Origin: Misgurnus anguillicaudatus
Taxonomy: Eukaryota; Chordata; Actinopteri; Cypriniformes; Cobitidae
DNA: 64,000 bases
NCBI RefSeq assembly: GCF_027580225.2
Contig: NC_073358.2
Span: 25,818,501-25,882,500, forward strand
Direction: 5' to 3'
In this document: positions 1 to 13,267 of the stretch, piece by piece
Layout of the letters: each line of letters begins with the position of its first letter
How positions within the stretch are numbered: position 1 is the stretch's first letter
Made by a program: the position numbers and the translations under genes
Notes under the pieces: generated by a model
What the model was told of the DNA's origin: nothing
What the model saw: the letters and a program-made list of their open reading frames with translations, nothing else
Database searches by the model: none

Positions 1-11
1 GCAACAGGTCC

Positions 12-397
12 TTAAAGGTGCAGTGTGTATATTTTAGCGGTATCTCGTGGTGAGGTTGCGAATTGCAACCAACGGCTCAGTCCACTGCTCACCATTTGCT
101 TTTGAAACACATAGAGAAGCTACGGTAGATGCCACTGGACAAACATTTAATCATCAGAGACAACTTATTAAAAAATTTGTCCGTTAAGGGCTTTTGTAGA
201 AAAATGGCGGCACAAAATGGCGACTTCCATGTAAGGGGACCCTCTGTGTATGTAGATAAAAAGGTCTTATTATAAGGTAATAAGCACATAACGGTTCATT
301 ATGAAAGGCCTTTATACACCCCTGATAATATAGTTTTTTATATTATTTTGCATTTCTGTCAAGAGAGCCTTCTAAAAATTACACACTGGACCTTTAA
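12..397. mobile_element. TTAA-flanked MITE (about 390 bp)
   Basis: The element is bounded by TTAA at 12-15 and 394-397. Its inner ends mirror each other: AGGTGCAGTGTGTA on the left and, read in reverse complement, AGGTCCAGTGTGTA on the right. The interior contains the phrase ATGGCGGCACAAAATGGCG, which I recognise from a repeat common in teleost genomes. It has no coding capacity. The TTAA target and short inverted ends suggest a piggyBac-like non-autonomous element; the superfamily is inferred. Confidence 0.75.
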
Positions 398-1484
398 GGC
401 AGAGTAGGCAGGTTTAAGTCTAAAACACTTTTTTCCAAATTTGTTTAAACTGTCTTTATATACCAATACATAAGTAAAATGTAGGTACTCTGAAAAAGAA
501 AGTATAAAAATCGAGTGTCTGTAGACCTCTCATGTGTTTTAAACACAGCTAATTATTTCCATTCACTCCACCCCCTCCCTTCTGGGTTTCTTCTAAAGCC
601 ATGCCCCCAAAACACATGAACGCGCGACACCGACCGCTCTGCTGGGAGAAGCATTTACCTGAGACCAGCGGAGAGGAAGGAGCGCTGTGCATGTAGTAAC
701 ATCATGTCACAATCACATGTAATAATACACCTAACTTTATCACTATGAATATAAACAAATATGATGGCTTTTAGTACTTACTATTAAGCTAGCATATCGA
801 TACTGGTAAAGTTTAAAATATATGTTGTTTGATTCGGTAACGAACGAGCTAGTTAGACAAAGCTAAAAACAGGTTGCATTGATACACATTTTTATTACCA
901 TCAGTTACACTGTGATGAAGGTGAATTTCGTGGAAGATTCATAACATATAAGGTGTTTTGCATGGAAGAGTTTCCGTTATGAAAGCATTGTTGACTCTGA
1001 TGAGGACTACACTCCAGAGACAATATACCGCTACCGCATTATCGACTCTAGGAAAAGCCACGCGATATTTACTCTCGTTTGATTTCTTTGTTTATTCCTT
1101 TTTTTGCCTTGTTTGCCTTCGCTGACTGCATATGCAGGTACTGTGAGTTCTGAACTGTCTTTCTTCTGTACTTTTGCTCTTCCTAGATTTCGTGCCTCGT
1201 GCACTCTCAAATTAATCGGGTGTGTGCATGTTTGGGCAGATCCTGTAGCAACAGGGGTGGTAGCCATGGTCGCAAGAGAGAGTCGCGCAAGCCAATCATT
1301 TGTTTCGTCCCAAATGGAAATAATTAGCTGTGTTTAAAACAGTCGTGAAAGGTCTACAGACACTCAAGTTTTATACTATCTTTTTTAGAGTACTTACATT
1401 TTACTTATGTATTGGTATATAAAGACAGTTTAAACCAATTTGGAAAAAAGTTTTTTAGACAATTCCTGCCTATCCTGCCTTTAA
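394..1484. mobile_element. TTAA-flanked element with ~170-bp terminal inverted repeats
   Basis: Bases 398-570 reappear in reverse complement at about 1310-1480, with the shared phrase GTCTTTATATACCAATACAT and only scattered differences. The ends abut TTAA at 394-397 and 1481-1484. The left TTAA is also the right TTAA of the preceding MITE, so one element probably inserted into the other's target duplication. The open frames inside (for example 1104-1337 +) match nothing I know and are probably chance. Confidence 0.75.
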
Positions 1485-1940
1485 GGTACAGTAATGTACC
1501 CAACATGGCATTGTGTGTACAGGTACATGTACATGTAAAGGTACAAAACGAAACCTTAAGGTACCACCTCAGCAACAGAAAAGGTACAGTTTTGTACTTT
1601 TTTCTGCCAGTATATTCCTTTAATTTGCTTCCATGCTAAGGCAAATGTGGTACAGCAAAACTTTTGCTGTTGAAAGTTTCTGGAAAGCCTCTCTTTCCAT
1701 ATGGCAAATTAGCATTTGCACTATACATGTGTCTCATCTCTGACTGCTCGCTCACTTGTGGATTGCGGCGTCTCCAAATTGTCCACATGCTGGCGTAGTT
1801 CCGTTTGTAATAATGTTCACTTATGTGGCCTGAACAACCAGATGCATTTAAACTTGGCCATGTTGCATCTTCTATGTGGGATGGGATTGCTATCCATCTT
1901 GAAAACATCTTGGAGGGTATTAATAACATGCAAACACCCC
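1485..1940. other. Non-coding stretch with GTAC-rich start
   Basis: The first ~120 bases repeat GGTACA/TGTACC motifs several times, as in a short fold-back repeat end. The rest shows no gene or recognisable element. Confidence 0.3.
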
Positions 1941-2258
1941 TTAAAGGCATAGTTCACCCAAAAATAAAAAATCTGTAATTTAATCAGCCTCATGTTGTTT
2001 CAAACTTGTTTAAGTTTCTTTGTTTTGATGAACACGAAGGAAGTTTTTTTGAGCAATGTTTGTAAAGAAACCGATCAGAGACCCCATTGATAATAAAGAA
2101 TTTTATGGAAGTCAATGGGTACCGTCAACTGTGTGCTTACCATCTATTATAATCTTTCTTTGTGTTCATCAGAACAAAGAAATGTATACAGGTTTGTAAC
2201 AACATAAGTGTGAGTAAATCATGACAACATTTTTATTTTTGGGTGAACTATCCCTTTT
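1941..2258. mobile_element. Cyprinid 'AGTTCACCCAAAAA' MITE
   Basis: The left end is TTAA-AGGCATAGTTCACCC and the right end GGGTGAACTATCCCTTT, so the ends are inverted repeats. The inner bases (CTCATGTTGTTTCAAAC and its mirror GTTTGTAACAACATAAGTG) also pair. This is one of the most abundant short repeats I know in zebrafish and carp. Partial copies lie at about 10738-10790, 21285-21330 and 45190-45290. Confidence 0.8.
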
Positions 2259-2795
2259 TTCCTCATTTCTATCCATTCAGGTCACAGACTGCAAGTCATG
2301 CTGAATGAAGAAGCCTGAAAAAAAAGCTCTTTGGCCGAGTGCAAGGTGCAGACGAAAGAGGAATCTAGAGCCTTGTGTTCACAGCAGTGTGGTTCTTGTT
2401 GAATGAGCACCACAGAGTGACAGCAGTCAGAATATGTTTACTTTAGCACGCCTGTCAGTCGCCTGCAATAGATTGCAGGTCTTCCGCTGTCTGAAGATGA
2501 TGAACAGATTTGTCAGAGAGTGGAGATATATGGGAGTAAAGACTTGGAATGCGTAGTGATATCAACAAGGCCAGATGGTGACTGGAAGTGGGAAGTTGAT
2601 AGGTGAAATTCAAGACAACAATGATGACATTTTAAAAACTGAGGAATATAGGAGAAGGCAGAGACTTATATAACAACGCTGAAGCTAATAATAACAAGCC
2701 ATCCGTTTTGGGGATGAAAATAACTTTGTAAAATAACAACATAATAATATAGGGAGGTGATCAAAACACATGATCATAATACAATCTATTTATAT
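2259..2795. other. Intronic stretch, nothing recognised
   Basis: No open frame, inverted repeat or known repeat family was recognised. It reads as single-copy intron 3 sequence of cfap299. Confidence 0.3.
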
Positions 2796-2803
2796 TTATA
2801 AGA

Positions 2804-3550
2804 CAGTGTTTCTCAAACTTTTTCAGCTCAAGACCACTTTATCTTCCAATATTTTTCTGAGGACCACCAAACAGAGTCCCACTCTAACACTCCCCCAAAA
2901 AACAACAAAGTAGGAAGGATAAGCTAAGTTTAAGTTTAATATGCAACTGTTTCAAGTCAAAAACAAATTTTTTAAAATGTTCAATAATTATTATACGAAT
3001 TTTATTTCATTTGAAAAAGTAAATTGCAGCTTAGAGTTAGAGTTGCAGCTTAATATGAACAACAAACTGCACATGTGAAAAAAAAATGCAATTAAACATA
3101 CTATTACAGCCTAGGTCCCACTTAATGTCATTCCAAAGAGCCATTAGTTTAAAACTGAGGTGGTGGGTATATGAAGTCTGTATGGTATGGTTGTAACTAT
3201 GGTAACAATAAAATACTGAAAAAAAATGTTCCCCTTAATGTCCAAAATCACTGAAATTACAGGGATTTTACACATGAACAAAAACTAGTACATTACAAAA
3301 CTAATAGATCTGTGGATTTTAACTGCTTTCAGTTGACACTTGATCTTTTATTTTGACTCCTCTTTGGTTTAGCCAACCGATCCATTTTTACGTTATTAAA
3401 ACAGAAAGGCAAGAACTGATATCACAGTTTCGCAAGTGCATTAAAAACTACTTAAATAAGTGACGATTGTATAAACACTTGCCTAGTTTAGGTCATCTTT
3501 TGGCGGACCACTGGGGGGGGCTTTGGCGGACCACTAGTGGAGAATTACTG
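2804..3550. mobile_element. Non-autonomous hAT element (747 bp)
   Basis: The element starts CAGTGTTTCTC and ends GAGAATTACTG, an imperfect CAG...CTG inverted end. It is flanked on both sides by the identical 8-bp target duplication TTATAAGA (2796-2803 and 3551-3558). An 8-bp duplication with CAG ends is characteristic of hAT transposition. The interior is non-coding, and near the right end the phrase TTTGGCGGACCACT occurs twice. Confidence 0.9.
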
Positions 3551-3638
3551 TTATAAGACATCCCAATGCCTTTAAAATCAATCAGGATGTGACTTAACAT
3601 GAACATGTTTTGTGATTAAGTAAGAACTACGCTATATC

Positions 3639-4193
3639 TTAAAGAGCACCTATTTCATTGCTAAAAACAACATTATTTTATGTATTTGGTATAATACAAT
3701 GTGTTTGTGTGGTTTATGGTTAAAACACGCATTATTTTCCACATACCGTACATTTTTGTAGCTCCAGATTGCCCTGTCTTCCGAAAACGCACTAATTTTG
3801 TACCAAATGGTCCCTAAATGGGCAGCTAATCTGTACGTTGTAATTGGTCTGAATACTTTTGACGTCAGCCGAAAATTTGACGCACCTTACCATGCTTGAA
3901 GGATTCACGCACAATGCAATGCTAACAGGAGTTAACTTACAGGCTTTGAGTCCCAGCGAGAGGAATTATGATAATGTCGGTCTTCTCTACATCACCAATC
4001 CCAGGAAGTAAACTGTTGCCTACAATCCGTGTGTTTGTTGTAGTCCAAGAAAGAGATTTACGTTGGAGACGATAACTTGTGTCATCGTTTACTTTGGGGT
4101 TTGTACCTTTTACATATCGTTAACATGTACTAATACACACCTACACATCAAAGGAAATGTAAAATTGTGAATTGGACCATTGGTGCTCTTTAA
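3639..4193 (+). mobile_element. TTAA-flanked 'AGAGCACC' MITE, copy 1
   Basis: The boundaries are TTAA-AGAGCACC on the left and GGTGCTCT-TTAA on the right. The same family recurs at 33896-34395 (same orientation), at 43210-45117 (reverse, interrupted) and as a fragment at 9735-9830. Shared internal phrases include TTCATTGCTAAAAAC and ATCACCAATCCCAGGAAGTA. Confidence 0.85.
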
Positions 4194-4240
4194 AAATGTG
4201 ATTAATGTGAAAAAAAAAACGGAATCCCCAACACTGATGG

Positions 4241-4433
4241 GAATTTGTACGTATTTTATAAGTTGGCTAATTCATATTAATTCATACGACAACATTCAAT
4301 TTGCTTTCACCCCTGTGACGTTGGGGTTTGGGGTGGGTGTTCATTATTGATTTTTTTATGGTAATCATTTTTGTACGTTTCAATTTATACGAATTCGTAC
4401 GAACTAGCCAACTCGTAAAATACGTACGAATTC
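4241..4433. mobile_element. Short MITE with 33-bp terminal inverted repeats
   Basis: The left end GAATTTGTACGTATTTTATA and the reverse complement of the right end, GAATTCGTACGTATTTTACG, pair and continue as AGTTGGCTAATTC / AGTTGGCTAGTTC. The 193-bp element has no coding sequence. It is a common small repeat type in cyprinids. Confidence 0.8.
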
Positions 4434-4471
4434 ATTTTCCACTGGAAAAAAAAGCTGTTTGAAAGTATAGT

Positions 4472-5245
4472 TTAAAGCTCACATAATATACGCTGTTTCT
4501 GCATTTCTGATGTTAATCTAGAGTACCTATAGAGTAGTATTACATCCTTTATATCTTTGAAGAGTCTTTAGTTTAATAAGATTTATAAAAGAAATATTAG
4601 CTTTACCGAATCTTTCCGATAACGTACGAAAAAATAAAGAAGGAGTTACTACCGCGGGAGGAGTACGAGTCATGCAACACTATACAACACTGTTTAACTT
4701 ATGATTCACCACATGTTTGTGTCATTTATATAATATGCACACGCCTATTTCCAACATAAGATGCAACTCATGAACCGGTTGGGACTCAATGAAATCCAGC
4801 GCATCAAACACACACGCAAAACTCCGCTGCTACCCCGGATAATAAACTATATCCATTGTTTCCATAATGCTGGCTTTCTTCTCCTTACATCCAAAAAAAC
4901 ACACTTCTTCTTTTGTGCCATTGTTGAGTTTTGAAATTAAACAAAGCTGTCATTTGAAGTGATGTTTTTAAGTTCTAGCCTCCCTGCTGATTGACGGGTG
5001 GGTGGGGTTTTCCGGGGGAAGTGACCATAAAAGTGATACATAGAATATATAGAAACCCCTGAAACATCAGCTGGACCCGTAATCGAAAAAAACTTTCAGA
5101 AACTTGTACGAACCCTGGCAAAGTGAATTCGGTAACACGCCCAACTGCTTTTTTGACACTTTGCCTACGTTTAGCATGAGGAAACAACTCTATAACTGTG
5201 TTAATAAGTCAGAATGCATGAAATACCATTGAATCACCCCTTTAA
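4472..5245. repeat. Probable dispersed repeat, ends uncertain
   Basis: The stretch begins TTAA-AGCTCACATAAT and ends ATCACCCCT-TTAA. Phrases such as CTTTACCGAATCTTTCCGAT are familiar to me from fish interspersed repeats. The two ends are not clear inverted repeats, so the class and exact limits are uncertain. The small minus-strand frame at 4975-5187 is not convincing. Confidence 0.45.
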
Positions 5246-7870
5246 GACCCTTAAACTTTCTGGCAGGTGAAACTGTTTTTAAGCCATTGTGCACGCTGGC
5301 AATCTGTCTGTGCACCTGCTATTATAAAGTAAATGAAAATATGGAAAGAAAATATTTGGCATGTCAAGGGTTTTGAAAGATTTACAATAAACCAAATTCA
5401 TTGGTTCATACGACTAGGAGGTCGCTACACAAAGTTCATTATACCTCATAATCTTAACAAAGGCATATTTAAAGGACAATCCTTAAGCTTCTTTAACATT
5501 GCAAAGAATTGGTATATTTAAATCACATATGAATATGTGAGAAAGAGAGAGAGGGAGGGAGAGAAAGAAAGAGAGAGGCGCCCTTCGCATATGCTTAGTG
5601 GGAGAATTGGTGTGCAGTATTTGCTCAGGTGGAATAATACACATCCAAGCAGGCCACTACGTATTGATAAAACAAAGAGGATTCCAAAGAATGTGCTTTG
5701 TGAGCTTCTGAGCCTGCTCGAGTGTAATTGCATTTCGAGGTCAAATGGACAGCCATTACCAACAAGAGCGGTTCACGCAAAGCCCTGACCGCACGTCCGG
5801 AGCCGCTGGGACAGGATATCATGGGAAGGAAGATGAACATTGAACATACGTCAACTAAGTCTTGCACATCATCTATTCTATGTTTATGGCTTAAAACCCT
5901 TTCACTGCTGAAACAATGTCCAGTTCATGCTAAGCTCATTCTTGACGTGTGCGCAGTATAGGTTATGAAGATCCGGAAGGGAAAATGAAGGCCCCGATAG
6001 AGCAGGTGTACATTCCTCGGATAGAAGAGCCAAGAACCCTTCAGCGCAAAGAGGTTAAATGGTTCCTTACAAGTAAGAGAGCACATGTCATGTGTCAAGC
6101 TGAAAAATGATGTCTGCGGGTAGGAGTATCAGGAATAACAACATCATGATGTCGAAAAAGTGGATGAGGTAGAATTCCATAGGAATGGCTGATAAACAGG
6201 TGCAAGGACAGGTTCTTAATAAGAAATGTGTTGGAAATAATCGAAGTATGGTTTAATAATAGCACAAGTCTTTTATAATGCTGGAGTCTGGTCTGATTAA
6301 GATGCTGTGTTTGCTGTGTTTCATTAAAAGCATTGAAGCACAACCGGTGAGCTTATGATTTCCATTTCTGATGGTTTCGGTTGAAAACAGGCCTAATCTT
6401 TATGATTATTGGAATGGAAATGCACATTTTGAACTGAGCCAAGATCGTAGACATTTCACAAAGAAACTCTTCTGTACTGTCAGATCTTACAATGTTACAA
6501 AGCACTTATCAGTGATATACGTCTTCTAGATCGGATCCAGATGAAAAATATTACAGCGGTGTCAGTCTGTAGTGCAGTCTTTTTTTTATAACGCACCAAA
6601 CTGAGGAACAAAAACCCAGAGACTTAGAAATTAGATTAAGTGTATCCTGTTTCATCTTCTCTCAAAATCTTCCAGCACATTTTTGAAAAGATGGTCAGAA
6701 GCCCTTGCAGCTGTTCATTAGAGAGGCAGACTACAGGAAAACATTAGGGAGGGTTCTTCCATCCATGTTAGACATCACGCCATTCGCTAATATACCCAAG
6801 TCTTGACTTAATTTCATCTTTGGTTTGATTTTAATACTGTCTGCTCTCTGTGGTTTAAGATATTAAACATTAGCAAATGTTACTCTGTTTTTCTCACACG
6901 ATTTTTGTTTTTGTCGCATATGAACTGCATTATCAAAATAATAAGAAATATTTTTAAATATCCCTCGAAACACTACCAAGCATATCCAAATTCATTTTTA
7001 CAAAGGAGCGTCTTTGTCTCCCGACTCTATGAATGAATCCAAACTTGAGGAGGTGTGTGTGGTGGGGGGAAGTGGAGGGTCAGAAACCCCAACCCACCAT
7101 ACTTTGATAGTCATTGTGGGCCTTTCAAGAGGAGGTCACATGATAGCTCTGCATGACTGTTTTCTAAGGGACCTCCACCTTTGGTCAAGTGCTTTGAAAC
7201 CAACATGCTATTGTTATTTTACTGGCCATTACAAGGACAAAGGACAGACTGACCGGGACACACACACTCACTGTAATGGTATATGGCTGGGAAATTTACT
7301 CATTTCTATGCTTAATGCGATCTTTGAAGTGCATGACTGACCACACTCTTCTATACGTGAACGTAACTTATCGATACAGAACTTGCCGGGCTTGTGAACA
7401 GAGTACAAGCACTTGCATTGTATAGGAAAAGAAAACACTATATTTTCAGCAGCATTTTTCAAGCAAGTTTTTAATAATTATCAGCAGAAGAATTTCTCAA
7501 CAAAGGCTTCAGAAAAGAGAAAACATCCTACTATCTCTTCTGAGAAATGTCAGCAATGTTTGCTTAAGAAAACAAAGTCGGTTTCGGGGTATTTAGAGGC
7601 TCATTAGCAGGATAGATACAGATAAAATGCACTAAAGATATAATCACAATGGCTTTTATGTTACCTAAGTGCCGATTAAGTCTTAAAATGATTCGACAGG
7701 TGTTAAAACCCTTATTTTGTAGAGAAAGTGTACATAAATCTCAATTTTGTACAAACATTTACAATGTATTTATAAATTCTATAATGTCTAAAAATAACAT
7801 GCCAATGTTTTTGTATATTTTAACTAAAATTGCTTTCTTTTTACATTTAATTGGTACTGTCCTTACAATT
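5246..7870. other. Largely unique intronic DNA with a purine tract
   Basis: A GA-rich low-complexity tract occupies 5539-5578. Apart from that I see no element ends, inverted repeats or exon-like frames with flanking splice sites. Short frames here (for example 7014-7340 +) have no recognisable protein features. Confidence 0.35.
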
Positions 7871-8653
7871 AGGGCTGTCACAATTATGAAATTTGGCTGA
7901 CGGTTAATTGTCTAATAAATTATGACAATTAATTGCCTGTTTTAGGGCTCTGAAATTTAAAGGAACAGTATGTAGGATTGTGGCCAAAACTGGTACTGCA
8001 ATCACAAAACTGGTGGCCAATACACAAAATGACAACATAAACATCATTTGAGGGCTGCAACTCCACTTTTTAAATGACAATATCCTGGCCATACCACTGT
8101 TGTCAGTGTTATAAGAATTTGAAATGAAAATGATTTCTTAATGTCTAGTGACATATCAGGGACATTTTATGATTAATTGATATAAATTTCTTACATACTG
8201 TTCCTTTAATTCTCATAGATTTTGTGTTTGTTCATGAAATTATTTTTACACGTTGTTGTGATTATTTAAATTAAATCCTTTGCAAGGTTTACCTGGCAGT
8301 AAATATTAATACACATAACACATATTTAATATTAATTATTTAATGAATATATCTATTCAAAAACTGAAAAACGAATCCCTAAATTTGAAATTGCTGTTTG
8401 GAAATGTATGTTTTGTAAGTTTTGCAGCATTTCTTTAAATGCGTTTTTTTTCCATTGTATTAAATGGCTTTGCAATGTATCCTGTTGCCCTGTCAGTCAA
8501 TGAGCGCCATTAGATACGGTCTCGTTTATACAGGCGCTGCAGCTCCCTCTTGTGTTTTTTAGAGAGAAATGCAATCATTGCGGTGATCTGAAATCATCGC
8601 GATGAGGTCAAACAATTGCGATGAGACGATTATTTAATCATTATGACAGCCCT
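7871..8653. mobile_element. 'AGGGCTGTCA' element, interrupted by a nested MITE
   Basis: The left end reads AGGGCTGTCACAATTATGAA and the right end TTAATCATTATGACAGCCCT, forming inverted repeats. The right portion keeps the family's ATCGCGATGAGG-like bases. A second element (7957-8209) lies inside, which explains the length. The superfamily is not determined because no clear target duplication is visible. Confidence 0.75.
7957..8209. mobile_element. Nested TTAA-flanked MITE (253 bp)
   Basis: TTAA-AGGAACAGTATGTA on the left mirrors TACATACTGTTCCT-TTAA on the right: a perfect 14-bp inverted end plus TTAA on both sides. It sits inside the 7871-8653 element and so inserted after it. Confidence 0.85.
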
Positions 8654-10647
8654 TGCTCACGAATTAATATAATATAAAATCTTACTTGACAAAATGATGT
8701 GGTTTGACTAGGTCTGGTTTGACCATCAATGATATGACTTAGGTTTCAGATCCTGCTCTTACTATCACCCACAATACACTTGGATGATTTTATTCCATCA
8801 TGAAATTCAAACTATATGGAAAAAAACTGGCAGTGAAATTTAAGAGGGCATGAATGCTGACATCATTGTATCATTGGCCAAAGAGCAAAAACAAATAGCA
8901 AGAGGGTGGGGTGGGGTTAGGGGTTAGAGCACCTTCAGTTTCAAATGTGTACCACCCAACAAAAGATCCCCTCAGGCATCCAGCACAGGTGTGACCTGAA
9001 TTTGATCAAAAAAATCTTAACTTCTTACCCAGAGTAAATAATGCCAAAGCTGTCCAGGTGCACCTTTTGTTTGTGTGTGACTTTTGGCAGCGGGGCAACT
9101 TTCGCAACACAGATGAGGAGAAAAAGTACAATGAAGGCTGAGCCCAGTGCTTTATAAGCTCAGCTGATGGGAGAGATAACATTAACCACGGGACTCAAAA
9201 ACACCCCGGCTGGAGTGGATGGTGTTGATAAGCAGTTAAGTAACAGTAGCATTTTCTGCCTCTGTTTTTCGACAAAAACAGTTGGAACACAAAAATGAAA
9301 ACATTTTTTTTTCTATCAGGGAAATGCTAGGTCAGCAGATTTAAAACAAGTTGGAACATACATTAGACACAGTGTTTATACAACTGACATGTGTAATTTT
9401 AAACTTCACGTTACTTCAGCCTGTTTGCAAACATAAGGACTGTACAACACGTGGATGCCAAAACATATTGGATACATATGACTCCGTTTAAAGACAAAGC
9501 AGTCCGAATGGGGGAAGGGAATAAAGATCCATAAAGGGTTATGGAGGTGTTTAAATTGCTATATAATACTTCCATACACCTGAGAACTAAAAATGTAAGA
9601 AACTGCACAAGTAATTGTTGTTAAGGGTTGTTTAAGATTTGATTTTGTATATTTTAGTTAAAGTAAAAACACAAAATGTGATTCTTTTTCTTCATAGCTG
9701 ACAGTATTTAACCACTAAAAAGGAAAGCAAGCATTTAAAGAGCACCAATTGCGCAATACACGTTTTTACATTTGCTTTGGTGTTTAGGTCTGCACAGGAC
9801 ATATTATGTATGTTGAGATATTATGTTTCATTTTTTCATGTTTGCCAATTGAGCTTTGTTGCAACAACTGAACACAAAAAATCAAAAGCAACCTTCAACA
9901 ATTTATTTCAATTAGAGAAATGAAATGTCTGTTTCCTTGTTTACAAGTAATGCTTTAATAATGACATATTACATGTGCTCTAAAACGCTTTATTCTAACT
10001 GGCCAGTGGTGATTTGCCAAGGTTTGTTATTCACAGATAATAACCACCTGAAACTAATAACACAGGGTCATCTGGGTCACCTCGACAAGTGAAATTTAAT
10101 ATTTCCAAATAAATTCAGTATAAATATGCATAATTGATACCACATAAATGAGATTTAATTTACAAATTATTAAACCAAATGCATGTTCATCTTGTTTGAA
10201 GGTGGTTTATTGGTTTAAAGAGGTCATGATACAATTTGATGTTTTCCTTTTTTAGTATGTTATGGAGCTGTTTATGCATCTATGAAATCTGCAAAGTTAC
10301 AAAGCTTAAACTCTCAATCTAAAAGATTTGTTCTGTCTAAAAGCTATTGCTAATTCAAACCTCGCTGAAACGGCTCGATCAGACACACCCTCACATTTCT
10401 ACATCAGTGAAAGTATTCGCATACTGCCGCCCAAATATATTTGCAAAGAAAGAAAGCGTGTTCAAAATCAGCAATTATGTTTTATTTATAACACTGTTCT
10501 GGAACCCAAATATTTGAGTGTGTGCAGCGTATACTACGGAGGACAGTTTTCTAAAACTAGGAGAGAACAAGGCTGGCTGTGCACAAAGACTGTTTCTAAA
10601 AAATTGTGCAATTCTAACTTGAGGACATTCTGGCACTTCTGATTCAC
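8654..10647. other. Intronic DNA with repeat fragments
   Basis: A one-ended fragment of the AGAGCACC MITE family starts at TTAA 9735-9738. A further repeat-like start (TTAA-AGAGGTCATGAT) is at 10215. Otherwise nothing coding is recognised. The 104-residue frame at 10328-10642 has no family resemblance. Confidence 0.35.
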
Positions 10648-10737
10648 AGCCTGTGTGTTTGAATAGATTGATGACGCGATTTATTAAAGTTTCTGTATAT
10701 CCAGCTATTTGTTATCACAAATAAATGATCATCCTTT

Positions 10738-10790
10738 CTGAGGCTGAGTAAATAACAGAATTTTAATATTTGGGTGAACTATCCCTTTAA
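10738..10790. repeat. Right-end fragment of the 'AGTTCACCC' MITE
   Basis: The bases TTTGGGTGAACTATCCCT-TTAA match the right end of the family seen complete at 1941-2258. No matching left end was found nearby, so this is a truncated copy. Confidence 0.6.
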
Positions 10791-10795
10791 GGAAC

Positions 10796-11627
10796 ATTTC
10801 CCCCATAATAAAAATTAGCAAATATTTTACTCACCCAAACACAGTTGGAGTTATATTACATAACATCCTGCCTCATTTCAGCTTAATGGCACTGTTAGTG
10901 TACCATTTTTAAAGCTCAAGAAAACACCCATCCATCTATCCATCCATCGAAAACTACATCTATTCAGTTATTAAATGCCTTCTAAGATGAAGCAATTGAT
11001 TACAAAGTATACATTTTTATCAGTATATGATAAAAGTTTTAAACCATGACCCTCTGTGCTGCTAACACTAATGAACAAGCTGCACAATTTAAATGAACAA
11101 GCTGCACTCAATTATACTTTTTACAATTGGCTTTTAAATACTGTTTACAAAGTCAACAATTAGTGGGGAAATCTATCAGTAGCCAACGGCTTAGCTTTCT
11201 GCTTAGAATTCGATCTTAAGTCACATATCCCACTGGGGTGGGACAAAAGGGTCAGGAAAAACACTTGTTTTGCAACTGGTTGTGAAAAGATGAGTGCAGA
11301 TAAACATTTGGATCTTGGACTTTATAAAAAGTTTAAGACTTTAAAAAAAGATTAAATCACACATTTCATTTAGTATTAAAAATCTTTAAGAGACAGCGCC
11401 ATTAAACTGTACATTGTGATTAGATAAAAAATGTTGAAAGATCTGATGACTCTCTAAATCAAACTATGGCAAACTTTATTACATAAAAAACAGGCTAATA
11501 TAAAATCATGTCGAATTTTTTTTCATCATTTATTAGGCTACAAGCTATCAGTTAAAACTAGTTTCAGAGTAGTTTGTACCACATTTTCTACAATGACCTG
11601 CAAGAATATAAAGTTATGTTACACTAT
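10796..11627. other. Intronic stretch, nothing recognised
   Basis: AT-rich sequence without convincing frames or element ends. A short CATC-type run occurs at about 10928-10948. Confidence 0.3.
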
Positions 11628-11866
11628 GGGGCAGTTTCCCGGACAGGGATTAGACTAGTCCTAGACTTAAACACTTTTAAGAGCTCTCCAAACTGAAAAC
11701 AACTTGCACTTACATATCTTAAAATACATCAGTGCCCTTTGTCTTACCTCAAAATGCACACAGGTAATGTTTTTAGTTAGGCATGTTTGTTAAAACTAGT
11801 TATATTTCCTAATTAAACCAAGGCCTAATCCCGGTTTAAGCTAATCCCGGTCTGGAAAACCGCCCC
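11628..11866. mobile_element. 'GGGGCAGTTTCCCGG' MITE, copy 1
   Basis: The left end GGGGCAGTTTCCCGGACAGG and the reverse complement of the right end, GGGGCGGTTTTCCAGACCGG, pair over about 26 bp including GGATTAG. The same family occurs at 34485-35212 with a nested insertion, and a decayed copy lies at 57539-57736. Confidence 0.75.
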
Positions 11867-13267
11867 TTTATGTCCTATATTCCTATATAACACAAATGTA
11901 ATCATTTTTATTGAGCAAGAAAACAAATATTTCAGTTTAACATTTGTATTCAGTAGTAGTATCTCTGCAGAAGAGATGATGATAATGCAACCAATCATGC
12001 TTTAGATGATCTTTAGTAACACTGCTTTTGAATTAATAAAGTTAGGCCTGTCCAAACCATTACATCTATAATAAGCCGATTTTATGTCCATTGTCTCAGG
12101 AGTTGTCAGGCCCAAAGGTGCTGAATAAAGGTCACAACTTTCACCAACAACTTAATGAGTTTGTTTCCCCAACACAAAAAATGCTGCCAAACAAGTGTGT
12201 TCATGTTTGCTGCCACTGTTATCACTAAACTCCACAGACAATGTGTAGTTGTCCAAGTGACTATCCTTGAGGTGGATCATTACAAGGATGTTGTTGTCTA
12301 AAAACACAACCTGTGCACACATGTTTGCAAGGGATAACTTAAATAACAAGATAAGATGTTAATTTTGTTATTTAAATTGTTTAGACTATTTACTGAGATG
12401 AACTGAAATCAGTCCTGCCAATTTACCAGGTAGAGAGATTGTAAGATTACCAGTAAGGGTGTGATGCTATGTGTGAACAGAGAATAGGATTATTGGTTTG
12501 AGCATGGACGATGTCAGAATGCGCTGACAGCTTCGGGCCACATTCTGACACAGATGACGAGTTTACCTCATTTCTCTTCACACGCTGCTTGAAGTCGAAC
12601 ACGTAAAGTGCTACAACAGCTAAATCTCTTCACCAGAGTTGTTTAAAACTATTTGCTGAATAGTCCAAGTTGTTTGCACACTCTCTGTGAAGCCTTATTT
12701 TCAGACATTACCATTTAATGTTTTGTAACTATGCACGCCTGTCAGCGTTTGCCATAGAAGTAAAAAAACAACATAAATATGGACGGCAAATATAAAGCCA
12801 TTACCCATCATTGTTTACAGCACAAGACCAACATCGCCATGTGTCTGTTTTGAAAAAACCCTTAACTCTCTGACAATGTTTACCTGTATTTTGGTACTGA
12901 TGTGTGAATTATATCTTAAAGAGCCACACAGATCCAAAATCAAAACTGACCCGTAGTGCAGTGTGTCATTGTAGCTGTCCATCAATGTAAACAATGTGCA
13001 AAGTAGTTGAACCAAAAAGTGCACAATTAATAAAGTTATTGGCTTCTAAATTAGGGAGTCGACTCTGAATCGCTGAAACGAAACATCATATGGATTGAAT
13101 CTCCTGCCTGTCTTTATCCACGTCACACGAACACTTTGTATAATAATCTCCACCTACCCGTGAGAAACGAAAACTATGACCTGCCCACAGCTAGTTAGTG
13201 CGTAAACATCATATCACGCTGTGTTTTCAGTTTGTGTTGTTTTGACTACCAAATGATGAAGATATAT
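11867..13267. other. Intronic DNA, in part a probable dispersed repeat
   Basis: From about 12880 to 13250 the wording (for example GGGAGTCGACTCTGAATCGC) is familiar from cyprinid interspersed repeats, but I cannot define ends. No coding exon is seen. Confidence 0.3.
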
